Shown: positions 24,884-36,983 of the stretch, in pieces
Numbering within the stretch: the stretch's first letter is position 1
Layout: each line of letters begins with the position of its first letter
Source: Ilex aquifolium
Taxonomy: Eukaryota; Streptophyta; Magnoliopsida; Aquifoliales; Aquifoliaceae
Assembly: GCA_951799425.1 (NCBI GenBank)
Contig: OX637402.1
Span: forward strand, 29,666,492 to 29,730,491
DNA length: 64,000 nt
Direction: 5' to 3'
Notes under the pieces: model-generated
Told to the model about the DNA's origin: nothing
The model's input: the letters and a program-made list of their open reading frames with translations, nothing else
Database searches by the model: none
Translations under genes and position numbers: made by a program

Positions 24884-25520
24884 TGAAGCACGGATACGGA
24901 TACGGGTACGATACGATACGGATATGGCGATACGACAAAATCTAAAAAAAAAGTATACGGGTACGGTCAAGATACGGCTATAATAAAATATATTTAATAT
25001 TTTTATTATTTTCAATCAGCATAATACTTATATATTTTGGTAGTTCTTTAACACAATAAGGAAAATTTGTAATTCTTTTTTATTTGAAGAAAATATATAT
25101 CGTATCACTATGGTATATTTACAATGTGAAGTGATTAATTAAATAATCAAAACTAACATTTACCGAGTCGGTTTATTTAGAAATAATTTTTGCTAAAACT
25201 ATAATGTAATATATTTATTTTATGCTCTTTTGACATGTAATTGTAGATAATACTTAAAAAATACTCATGTGCCTTTGAAGTAGTATGTTTTTTTGTAAAT
25301 GTATTGTATGGTATGTGAATTTAAAAGAAAATGTTAAAAATTAAACTCAAAAATTATATATATTACTTGAACACAAAAGTATCCGTGAAGTATCATAATA
25401 TTTAATTATTATCGGATATGTAGGAGGTGTATGCGATACGTATCTTCGAGTATCCGACGAGTATCGTATCCGACAAAATATCCGATACGGATACGCCGAC
25501 ATCAACAAAATATCCGTACT
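24884..25520. mobile_element. Terminal-repeat element with ATACGG arrays, copy B
   Basis: Starts CTATGAAGCACGGATACGG and ends ATCCGTACTTCATAG, an inverted pair. Flanks ATATCTCA and GTCTCTCA agree at 6 of 8 positions and may be a decayed 8-bp target duplication. Both ends carry repeated (G)ATACG(G) units. No transposase is visible; a worn relative lies at 11540-12100. Confidence 0.65.
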
Positions 25521-25739
25521 TCATAGGTCTCTCACCATTCCTGAATCAAGGTCAACAAAATCGTGACCTATATCCCTCAAAACATAGAAGTTGATTACTT
25601 CACTCATATATAAACATACACAGGCAACTAAATTCAAAATTTAAATAAATTTTTAATTTTTAATTAAATTTTTTTCCTAAATTAAGATTATTTCTCTCTT
25701 AAACTCCTAAATTTTAGATTACTTTTAAAATAAGAACTA

Positions 25740-26015
25740 TCTTACATTAGAACTATCTTGTTACATTTGTTTAATATATTGTCACATTATTTTTTGAGTA
25801 ACTTGTCACATTATTTTTTATGTTGTTACCTTGTTTTTGAGTACTTGTCACATTGTTTAATATGTTGTTACATTATTTTAGAGTATCTTGTCATATTTTT
25901 TTAATATATTGTCATATTATTTTTGAGTAACTTGTCACATTGTTTAACATGTTATTACATTATTTTTTAGTACCTTGTCATATTGATTTTTTATATTATT
26001 ACATTGTTTTCAACA
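25740..26015. repeat. Degenerate minisatellite, TTGTCACATT-type units
   Basis: A run of imperfect units alternating CTTGTCACATT(A/G)TTTTT, TATGTTGTTACATT and GAGTA(A/T)CTTGTCA. The pattern is tandem with a variable period. Confidence 0.65.
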
Positions 26016-26349
26016 AGAATTTGATTCATAAAAAAAAATAGAGAAGACGAAACAAATGCGTCCAGTTGAGTAATTTTCGTCGAGTTAGAAGAGAAGACGA
26101 AACTCTGAAATGGTGAAAAAGAAACCAAAATCTCACTACACCAAAAAAAAAAAAATCTGCATTCTATGTAAAAAGAAAAGATTTTTCGAAGAAAACTGAA
26201 ATGTTGAAGAAGAAAAACTTTTGGTTCAAAAGGATAATGTCAAATGAATTGATATCAGTATTTTAAAATTCAAACGATTGTATATATCACAATAACACTA
26301 TAAAGAATCTTTTCAAATATTTCTATATCAATTATGCATGAATCAAGAC

Positions 26350-26478
26350 TAAGATAATTAGGTGATATTAAAAAAAGAAAACTAAAAAGTGTACTTCTTT
26401 ATAATTTTTGATACTTATTTTGTTAAAAAAAAGAAACTAAAAAGTGTACTTCTTTATAATTTTTTATACTTATTTTGG
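26350..26478. repeat. Tandem duplication, unit about 57 bp
   Basis: Two adjacent copies of AAACTAAAAAGTGTACTTCT followed by TTATAATTTTT and ATACTTATTTTG, nearly identical. Confidence 0.8.
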
Positions 26479-26479
26479 A

Positions 26480-29400
26480 CTTAAATGCATACATATTAAA
26501 ATAGGGAACTTATATCCAAATATGACATAAAAAGAATACCCACACCCAATTTACACATAATAAATCACGTAGTGTAAACTCAAGTGAAATTTATATCGAC
26601 GGGTTATCTATTTTCTTAGAGAAAGCCAAAAAGAAAAATGTATTGGATGGGTGTTGAGGTATATAATTAGTTGAGCAATATTATTTGAACATAATTTGTT
26701 GACTTAATGTATTACAATCATTAAATTGACAGTGAATTTTAGTATTTTTTTGGGACCCATTACTAATTCAATATCTGTGATTCATTAAATTAATAAATTA
26801 AATCTAAATAATATTATTGTATTCGAATTATTTTCATCTTTGAAATAGAAAGAGATGGCTCAATTATTGTAGCAGAAAATGGACTTTGGTTTAGTTTTTA
26901 AAAAAAGGGTCTAGGCTTTCAATAGACCACGTTTATAGGTGATGTGACTAATGCCCAACTTTGCTAGGAACAGCTTGAAATTGAAATTTAGAGTCACCTT
27001 TCGTTTTCTAAGTTGTTAATGTTAAAATATAATCCTTTTCTATGTCCACCAATTATGGATTTCACTTATTCACACACGCAACCTTCCATACTTGGCCTCC
27101 TTTTGTATCATCAATGAAAAATTTAAGTGATTTATTCTTATAAAATATAGATATTGATGTTTTAAGTACTTCTTTGCCGCTTTAATCGGTTAGTAATTGC
27201 GTGTATCTAAATTGGTGTTTTACCCCGAAAGACCAAAGTAGGCCTAATTGCATTGAGCTAGAGCATGAATTGAACAAAATACCAAGTAAAATGCTATGGC
27301 TGCTTACATTATAGCTGTTACAAAAAAGACTGAAAGTGAAGTTGAAAAGAGCGTAATTTATAATATTGTTATAATACGTTTGGTATATAGCAATGAAGTA
27401 TGAGAATGAAATGACTATTACTTAGTAACACTCATTATAATGTTTAGTATGTAGTAATGAAAATTTATTTTCATTTTCATCGAATGCCTAATTCTATCAA
27501 TATAGAATTTGTTATTCCATAATAATTGATAGTATTTTTTATTCTTAACTACCATTAGAGTATTTTGGGTTTAGGTCCGGGTCGGGTCATTAATTTGTAA
27601 AAATTCAAGTATTCATAGACTAGTCAAACTTATCCATTCGAGTGGGGTCTGTGGGTGAAAATTGGTTTCGCTTAGACCATTCAGTGATGGGGCTGGTGAC
27701 ACACAATGCACTGAGATGGAATTGTTACTTGTATATGATGTTTGTGGGTACTATTTAAATTATGACCAAAGGATTTTATTGTGACATAAGGATCCTGATT
27801 TCGAATCATGAAAAATATTATTTTTGCGTATGAAATAAAATTATATACATCTAATTCTCTTTAGACATACAATCGCAAATATTTATGCATTAAGTGTTTT
27901 TTTTATTCTTTTTTTAAGCCAAAATAAATGAATATTTATTCAATAATTATAGTGTTACATTGGAGGGGAGGCAATATTGAGAGGTCTCTAATAATTGATT
28001 CAAAATGAACTTGGCAGGAACAACAACACATATTTGATACGGGTTAATGGTATCTAATAATTAATAGCTACTACTGGATTTTGAATCAATTATAGTAATG
28101 TCACATTATTTAGTCTCTATTTTTGGTACTTTTGTTTTCAATTGTGTCATATTCTTGTATTATTTTTGTGGATAAGATTATGGTTACATATCGAAATTAT
28201 AAGTGACTTCGACTAACGTAGTTAAATTATAATTTAGAAAAGTTTGTTACAACTCGATTGAGTTAACTTACGCTTTAAAAAATGTGGAATCGATTTCTCA
28301 AACCGATTCCAAATAACTTAATTTTGTTCCAAACTCGCCAAATTAAGTTTTGTCCTTATCTTTATTTTATAGTAACTTTCGATACGATAATTAAAAGTGC
28401 CTCTTTGGTACCTTAGTCTTTTTTTTTTTTTTTGTAATGGGGGAAATTCCTTGTCTATCCTTGGCAAATGGAGTCGGGCTTATATTGCTCAGTCTCGTGA
28501 GTCCAAGTAGAACCGAGAGTAAACTTTGGATGCATAAATTGGTCCCTCAACTAATATACCAATTAAATCAACACTTATGTTTAGGTGGGAATTCAAATCC
28601 ACACCAGAGACTTGGATATGGTTCATCCAAGCAATTGAGATCTGTCATCCCAACTAATCACACTTTTTGTCACTTAAGGGATTTGAATTCTTAACTTTAA
28701 AAAGAAAAAAGTTTCATAAAATAAAGAATACTATTAAATTAAAGGGTAGCTAGTCTTATCGGTGGTTGGAGATGAAAGTGTGACATTTCCTTTTTGGATA
28801 AAGTCTACTACTAAAGCAGAGTAGAGTTGAAAAGCAAAGGGTATCTATTGTCTCCCATCATCTTAGCGTAATCTTAAAGTGATGATCAGTCATTGAACAT
28901 TACCTGGAAACACCACATTAGTAACTTTGTTTTGTGCTCAGTATTCAATGGAACGGTTACATCATGTCATCATCGTTACGTGGTGTCATTAATTAATAAT
29001 AAACAAATAAATATCACTAGTAAAACCAACTAATCTCACATATGCATGGTAGTTATTGAACTTGAAAATTATTCATGATTATAAAATTTTATGAAATTTA
29101 TATACATAATTAGTTAATAACACCACGTGATTGTAATATCGTCATATCAATATTTTCTTGCAAATGGCGGGTGGTGGGGAGTCCAGGCAAGACCAGTCGG
29201 CAGAAAACCAAGTGCCGGCCATAGGAATGAGCTTTGTTTGAATTACTGTCTGGCCCAGATTGTGTAGACTCATAGTCTTCTTGGACTAAATTCATTTAAC
29301 CATCCAGAAGCTCAAATTATTGCAGTAGCCAGTAGGTAACAAAGTCCAGTTTTGCATAGGAGCTTCGTGAAGTCAAAAACTCTGTTCACAAATAATACTA

Positions 29401-29760
29401 TTATTGACTCCTTGCATCACAAAAAACAAGAGAGAGATTGTTATAGTCATGTCGTTGCAAAGATGATCCCCCGTACCCTTTTCACGCAAAAAAAAAAAAA
29501 AAACAAGGGAGACACTGTCATTCTTAAATGGGTTTTTTTTTTCGTGCAGTTAATATTATTTTCCTTCATTTTTGTTTTTCATGATTTTTTAGATTTGTGG
29601 CAAACTGCAAATCAAACCATGTCAAATTCTAAGTTCGATTACGCGAATTATTTTTCGTCATTCCATTCGATCCACTATTGCATGATTTCTGACTATTAAC
29701 ATTTCAATAGGTGGTGTAAAATAAATATTTGTACAATTCAACATGCGCTCTCTCGTGAGA
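26480..29760. other. AT-rich intergenic DNA, no gene seen
   Basis: Frames are short. Positions 26640-26830 resemble the AT-rich MITE-like stretches at 40860-41010 and 55180-55400 (shared GGGACCCA-type centre, TAATATTATTTGAAC-type edge). Positions 28440-28690 are less AT-rich. A short minus-strand frame at 29110-29295 (starts MNLVQEDYEST) has non-repetitive composition and could be a gene scrap; I do not recognise it. Confidence 0.45.
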
Positions 29761-29769
29761 GTCAAATTT

Positions 29770-30431
29770 TATGCTCCGTTTGATAGGAGAGATGAAAAAT
29801 TGGAAGGATAAAAAAGTGTGAGTAATAGACTTTTCATTTTTGGATGAAGGAAAAATATTTTTCCTCCTTTATGTTTGATACGATGGATTAAAAGTTAGAA
29901 GAATTAATTTTTAATTGTTTGGTATTGTAGGAATAGTGGAAGGAAATAAAAGTTACATGTACTTAATTTATCATTATACCCTCACATAAAATAAATTTTT
30001 TATTATTAATAAATATTTTAAGATTTAACAATTTTAATGTTGCTTTAATTAGTTATAAAAATCAATAAATACTAATATGTGTACCAAAAATGATAGCCAA
30101 AAAATATACACATATAAAAATATATATTATAGAATATTTAGAAGTGTTTAATGAGAAATGTACAGATTTTGAATTGGAATTGTGGCACAATATTTAGAAG
30201 TATATTCAAGGACAAAAAGATCAATTTGTCCAAAAAAAATAACTTGGTTTCAATTTTCCTCCCACTTTTGGGAGGAAAAAAAATGGTGGGATGGAGGAAA
30301 ACATTTTCCCTCCAAATTACTTTCCGTTCTATTTTCCCTTGAAATCAGTAAACAATAGAAAGTCTTTTTTTTCATCCTATTTTCCTTCTTCCATTTTTTA
30401 TCCACCCAACTTTTCATCAAACCAAACATAC
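29770..30431. mobile_element. Possible degenerate inverted-repeat element
   Basis: The left end ATGCTCCGTTTGATAGGAGA and the right end TTTTCATCAAACCAAACAT are imperfect inverted matches, and both flanks continue with pairing GGAAGGATAAAAA / TTTTTTATCCACCC. There is no frame or clear target duplication. Confidence 0.4.
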
Positions 30432-30769
30432 TGTTAGACAAAACAAGTGCAAATCACATAACAAAGATTCAAGAGTGGAATCTCGTGTTATAATACATCG
30501 TTAAACTATTATTTTAAAAATAAAGAGTCGTTAAAAAAGGTGTAAGATATCATTCCAAGAAATAATAATTTTAAAAAAAGATATAATTCTGCCAATATCC
30601 AATTTTTCTATTATGTCAACATTTCTAAGTTGGCAGGTAATGTTGGTTCATTCGGATAAGCAAATACTATCTTTTGATTATGATTGGATGCTTGTTAAAT
30701 ATAAATTTGATTCGACTTCAATGGCTTAAATTGAACACTTAATTTAATGACAACCCAATTGACAATCTC

Positions 30770-30922
30770 TTTGCGTCAGACCAAGAGAGATTTATTCTTC
30801 ATGAATATTCTAGTTCCAGCGTGGATGACCTGCCTTTGACTAAGCTAGGGAGAAAATTAGTCGAGGTACGCGTAAACTGACCTGCATACCACCTCTGACC
30901 ATTGAAAAAAAAAAAAAAAAAA
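30770..30922 (+). mobile_element. SINE-like 3' end
   Basis: Shares GAGAGATTTAT, then TAGTCGAGGTACGCGTAAAC and TGACCATTGAAAAAA with the copies at 20545 and 40563. It ends in an 18-nt A run. The tRNA-like 5' half is worn. Confidence 0.6.
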
Positions 30923-33900
30923 GATGATGATATGAAGTAACTACCAAACAATTTTTTTTCTACTAGAATATGATATGTTGAAAGATTTGATGTTGTTTTT
31001 ATATATTAGAATGGATTATCAGAAAGATTATACTCGTTTTCATATATCTGTGGATGACGTAAAGGATCTATTTTGCAATGGACTTGCAGAATAATTATTG
31101 AAAGCCAGTCAACAAGGAGGAGCTACCTAGCCAACCAAAAAGTACAGAGATCAGACTGCTAATTCATTAAAGTATAGTGACAAGTTTAACAATTTTGATA
31201 GTGGCTTGAAGTAAACAAATTGACGTTTTATTTATAAACGAGACCACAAAACAATCAACTAAAATTAGCTCAAATAAATAGTCAAATGTCTCTTTCATGT
31301 GTTTAATAATCATGATGCGCCTAACTAAAATATTCCGAATGAATACTTTTAATACAAAAAATTAAATTATAAAAACCAATCAGATAGTTGAAACCAACAG
31401 TCATTGCATTCTCAACTACTTTGATTATTCGTGAATTTGAAATTAGTCAAAAGAACAAATTTACATAATTTGACTTGGTGGAGTGGGAAATTGCAAAGAC
31501 GAGGGGCTAAATTAAGTTAAGAAAAGAATATAATTAATTAACAATAGAGGGCCAAACCTATCCAGCTAGCACAATAAATAATACTTCAGGGGTCAGTTTC
31601 ATAATTTTTTAAAGTTGCCATGGGTTGTGAACAGATTGCAACCAAGGCAAACGAATTATGTTATAGTTGGTTTCATGATTTTTTATATTTTGTATTATTT
31701 CTGGTGGCATGTCCCATCATACGTAATGGGAAATAGTGCCACGTAATGTTAATCAAACTACTTTTTATATGGTAAAATTTTGAATAGTTTGGTTTATACT
31801 TTGAATAGTTTTGTGTGTGGCGGTTAGGAAATCAATCAAACGATAAATCCAAAATAAATAAATTTAAAAATGGGAAAAAGGAATTAATAAAAAAAAAAAG
31901 AAAATAAGAAATAAAACAAGGTCAGTCATTTTAATTGAATACATCAACATCGTGGGAGGCCAAACCAAATTGGCTTACTGAGGAAAACATTACACAATAA
32001 GACCAACATTCTTTTAACTACCGCCTTTAAGCCATTTTACATATTGTTTTGCTCTAAAAACAATGGATGAACATCTGAAACAACCATTACACTCTTTGTT
32101 TTGTACATTATTGATCATATATTTTTTTCTTGAGATACCAATTTTGTCCCTAAACAAAATAAGGAAACAAAAAAACTAAAAAAAAAATAAGGAAACCTTT
32201 ACCTCCACGTCATCATAGAGAATAGGGAGGGTTTCCACCGAAAGGGAGAGGATGGAAGGGTGTAAGAGTAAAAGGGGAGTACGGATATTTGGTACATGTG
32301 GAAAAATAGGTGTAAGGGTAATTATTTTTTTTTCAAACAAAGTAGGGATCACGTAAATTTGACATTTCTAGCTTTTGTCAAATTTTTTGTCTAAAAATAA
32401 TGATTGGAGTTAATTACAAAATATTCAAATTTAAAGGGAATTATTTATTCAAATTAAAACCTGAAAGAGTGAATTATTAAAATAAAACCAAAAATAAAAA
32501 TCTAATTTTTTCTCAAAAAATCATAATTAGTATACAAAGTGTATTTTTCTTTTTTTAAAAGCGTACATTACATTTTTTAAGAATATTTCTAATAAACTCT
32601 TTATTCTCACTGAGTTCTTTATTTGAAAGAGTGAACACCTAAAAATTCCTCTCCAATAGGATCTCTAATTGAACTAGAAAAAAAATATAGAAAGTTTAGT
32701 TTAACTCTCTATATTTAGAGAGTCACTCTTAATCTTACTCCATTTTATCATTAATACATGAAAAGATAACACTTAATACAAATTTCATTAAATACATTGA
32801 TTATAGAGATTATTCTTCTATTAAGATAAAGAGTCCTATTAAAGTTGTAAAAAAAAATTCACTCATTATTTTAACTTTTTATAAAAAGGTACTATCTATT
32901 TAAAAATAATAATACTCTTTAAAATAGAGAGCACTCATTTTTCTTTTTCCTTTTTCTTTTTTGGATGAACACAAACTAGTGGAGTGCTTTGGGACACCAA
33001 AAAAGTGCAAAATTTTCACATGCAAGAGGTGAAATGAATTAACCCGCATGGGTAGCCCATCAGTGTGGGGTTGCATTTGAATGAAACGTAGATCCGAACG
33101 TCAGAGATTTGATTTTCATTAGTGTCTCTCGGACTTAATAGATATTTGTAATTTGCGGGTGATTATAGATATCTATCATTTATTCTCACATAGCCGGATC
33201 TAAAGTGATATTGTCTTAAAGAGATTCCTCTTTAAAAATAATATTTTTTTTTTAAAAAGTGCAATGAATCTACTGCATAGTAAGATATATACGCCCTCAT
33301 ATTCTTGTCGGTTGTGACTCTTTGTGAGAGTCAAAACTGTGGACTGGAGACCTTATTACAAGTCACAATCTCGTAGACAGATGTAGTAAGACAAACAAAA
33401 CAGGCCGGGCGTAATAGAAGAAGACGTAACGATTCTTTAGACTTGAGAAGAAGAAATCAACACAACAACCACTACCACAATAAAACAAAATAAATTTTCA
33501 TTTACAACCTATATAATTAAACATAAATCCACACACATGACTTCATAGTATCTAAAATTTCATTGAAATTTTCTAATTGTCCGCCAACGGTACCAACGAA
33601 AATATTTTTTTTAAATAAAAAAGTTTAGACGTTTAATAATCAATAATAACAAATTTCATCGACATTCCCGTAATTTGCTATATCTTCAAAAAAAAAAACC
33701 CCTCCATTACTTAGAGTTTCACATGTTAGATTTCTATATATTAATGAAAGAACTAGGAGATGATGATGCATTATAAAATTTTTGGAGAATTTTGCATAAG
33801 TATTACGTGCCACATGTACATGCATGTCATAATCTTGTTTGAAGTTTTTATTACTGGAAACTCTACAGTACCGAAATTTTTTTTTGGTCGATATTGCCGA

Positions 33901-36469
33901 TTATTACTTTATATGATAAAATTACATCTTTAAAAAAAGAAATTACAACTGTTTAAGGGAAGTCATAATCGATTACAAACACCTATGATTGATCATGAAA
34001 TATACGGTATCGATCCTAACATTCTATGATCAATCATGTCATTTGAAGTTATAATTTACACATCAAAAAGATTGTAACTTAGCCTTAAAAAATTGTAATT
34101 TTCAATATCGATATCGCCAATAATACTGTAGAACTTTCCTTTTTATTACAGTCAAATTTAAGAAAATTATTGAAAAGAATCTTGTTTGATGTCATCTCTT
34201 ATTTAAGTTGTCATGCACATTCATTTACCACAAAATTGTAAATGAAGTGACCATATAAATCAGAACGGAAGCCAATAAAATTTTAGGATCCATAAAAGAG
34301 ATGTCCTTAGAAAAAATGAAAACTAAGGGGGATGTGGATAAATTTTTTCAGAAAAGAAAAACGGAAAAGAAATGAAAAATGATTATAGAAGATTTTGTAG
34401 TGATATCTGTTATGGGTGTTAAAATATTATACCATTTGTTAACACGGCACGCACACGATATAAAATTATAGCGTTTAAGTCTTCTTTAGACCATTTATTT
34501 TGTAAACGAATAGACTTAACGTGACACGATTAATAAACAAATCATGTATGAATGAAATTAATCAAAAGAAATATACGACACGACTTGTTCATACATCTAT
34601 TATATATGAAACGAACCTGATATTACATGATTCATTAAATATGAATTACAAAAAAAATTGAGTATAAATAAAATATTTTTTAATACAATCTAACTAAAAT
34701 TTAATACGAATCTATACCACCCGACAATAGGATACTCCCTCTCTCTCTCTCTCTCTCTCTCACAAGGGAAATTTTGTGCCACATCTAAACGATGGGGACA
34801 ATATTATCCACGTGGTGGTTGTGGCAACAAGGTCAGCGTCGGCGGCTTTCGAAGTCTTTGGTGCAGTCACCGTCTTCTTCACCATCCGCGCAGATACACT
34901 TTGAAACCGACATGGAAAGTGAAAAAGGAAATGAAGTGGAACTCCCTCCATATCACTGTTTAAACCTAACACACAAACTAGCTTTTCTTAACGTTCATGC
35001 ACCTTTCTCCGTTAATTAAAGAACTGTTTTTTTTTTTTTTAAATCAAATACAAAAGAGAAAGAGAGATAAAAAAAAAAAAAAGAAGAAGAAGAAATTCTA
35101 GAAATTAATTCAATTACATGTTAACAATTGAACATCGAGTGGACGGTCCTCGAACGCGATAAACAAAATAGAAAAAAATATTAACTTAATTTCATCCTAT
35201 TAGGTTTCGATTATTTATGTTCATCTTAAAAATTTAACATCGAGTGGATAGTTCTCGAACGCGATAAATAAGATAGAAAAAAATATTAAAGTAAAAAGAC
35301 GTTGATATGTGACCGGAATCTCAAGTAATTTGGACAAAATAGTACCTAACTTTTATATATTTATAGTGTGTTTTTGTGTGTACTATAGAAAGTGTACCTT
35401 GTTCTGAATATAACAAACTACTAGAGAGTGGATTGGTGCTGTGGTATAACTGATAGTTGATCAGTGGGAGTGAATTATGTTCATAGCCAACTCTAATTTT
35501 TATTATTTAGGTGTGTGCTCTTTGAGTTTATTATTCCTTGTGGGAAAAAAGAATAATATTAGATTTTTTTAATAAGAAAAATACCCTTAACTATTCAATT
35601 GTTAAATTAATGACTATTATATTATATAAACTACAAATCATGCTCATGCACATCATATTTATCTAATATTTTGTGTGATTAAAAGATTCTTGTATAATAA
35701 CCATTTACTTCGTTAACGTTTTTTAAGTAATTTCTTATTTTTTATTTTGTAGTATTATTTAAGTAACATTAGTTTTTATACATTTATTTATTTTTTCATA
35801 TAAGTTTATTTCCTGCTTAGAAGCTTAATTACACAGATAATATATATACTCATGTATGCTTTTACTTTTGTGAAGAAATTACTTTTTTTTTTTAAAATAT
35901 TAACCAAAAATAAATATCTTATCTATATATATATATATACACTATTTATAAATGTCAGTATTTGTAATTTTTTTTTAATTTTTAATTTAATTTTTAATTA
36001 TTATAATAAAATCAATTATACCCACATATATAGTTTCACCTAATTTTTATTTTTTACTTTTATTTGACTTTCAACTTATTTTGTACTATTTTATAAGTAT
36101 TTTTAAATTCTTTTGAACTCATTTGTTAGTAACACAATATATATATATATGAAGAAGAAAAGTGTTATATATGGTAAATTATTATAACATGTTGGTATTA
36201 GATTAAATTCTAAGGTCAAATATATATTATATATATTTTTTAGTATATAATAATATAACAATATCATAAGCGATTTAATCAACATACTTAAGAAAATAAA
36301 AATTAATAATTCTATAATATAACGAGATGTGCAAATGTCTAAAGGAGTTGGAGAGATATCTAAATAAATGATAAAATACCTCAAAAACTCATATAATATA
36401 TTAATAATTAAATTTAACAATAATTAAAATATAAATTAATTATTCAACACCTAATTTATTATTTAATTT
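30923..36469. other. Very AT-rich intergenic DNA, no gene supported
   Basis: Contains homopolymers, TA runs (35920-35940, 36138-36150), a CT microsatellite at 34738-34761 and no long frame. A GC-richer island at 34780-34940 has short frames on both strands (one with VVVVATRSASAAF) that may be a gene scrap; I cannot identify it. A possible worn tRNA-derived repeat lies at 33040-33190. Confidence 0.45.
35131..35290. repeat. Tandem duplication, period 105 bp
   Basis: AACATCGAGTGGA at 35131 and 35236, each followed by GT(C)CTCGAACGCGATAAA and AGAAAAAAATATTAA. Confidence 0.75.
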
Positions 36470-36773
36470 AAGGGCAAAATTTATTTTATATCTTGAAAGA
36501 TTTCACGATTCTCACGTTGCACCTTCAAATATTAAATTTCTCACATTGCACTCTCAATGTATCAAAAGTATTGCAATGTGGCCCTTCTGTTAATTTTTTG
36601 TTACTTTTTTCATTAGTGCCAATAGGTTGATTTTTGATAAAAAAAAAATAACGGAAACTGACAGAAGGATCACATTGCAACACTTTTAATACAATGAAGA
36701 TATAATATAAAAAATTTAATCTTCGAAGATATAAAATAAAAATCTTTTAGGGTACAAAGTGATAAAAACCCTT
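36470..36773. mobile_element. MITE (AAGGG...CCCTT type) in the RLK promoter
   Basis: A 304-bp foldback. Left AAGGGCAAAATTTATTTTAT and right ATAAAAACCCTT pair loosely; the inner arms pair better (TTTTATATCTTGAAAGATT with AATCTTCGAAGATATAAAA; GCAATGTGGCCCTTCTGT with ACAGAAGGATCACATTGC). Flanks are AT-rich, so the target duplication is ambiguous. It ends 211 bp before the receptor kinase ATG, so it forms much of that gene's proximal promoter. The ends resemble MULE-like MITEs. Confidence 0.65.
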
Positions 36774-36983
36774 AATTAAATTTACATATATAATTCCCAT
36801 TTTTTATAACAAAAAATATTTAAATTTATTTACGTTTAGATAAATGTAACGCCGTTATTCAAAATCAGTGTGAAACATAGCAGAGTCTGTTAAAATGGCG
36901 GGCTCTTCAGCCTCCTTCCCATTCTCGTCTTCTTGAAAAGACCGACATTAATTTTCTCTCCTCTGTCGAACCAAACGCCCGAC

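Noticed and set aside
34792-35019. Short plus-strand frame in a GC-richer island
   Set aside because: No recognisable domain, open on both strands, no splice partners seen; noted only as a possible gene scrap.
36933-36983. Upstream extension of the receptor kinase start
   Set aside because: The codon at 36933 is TTG, not ATG. The ATG at 36984 places a normal signal peptide at the N-terminus.
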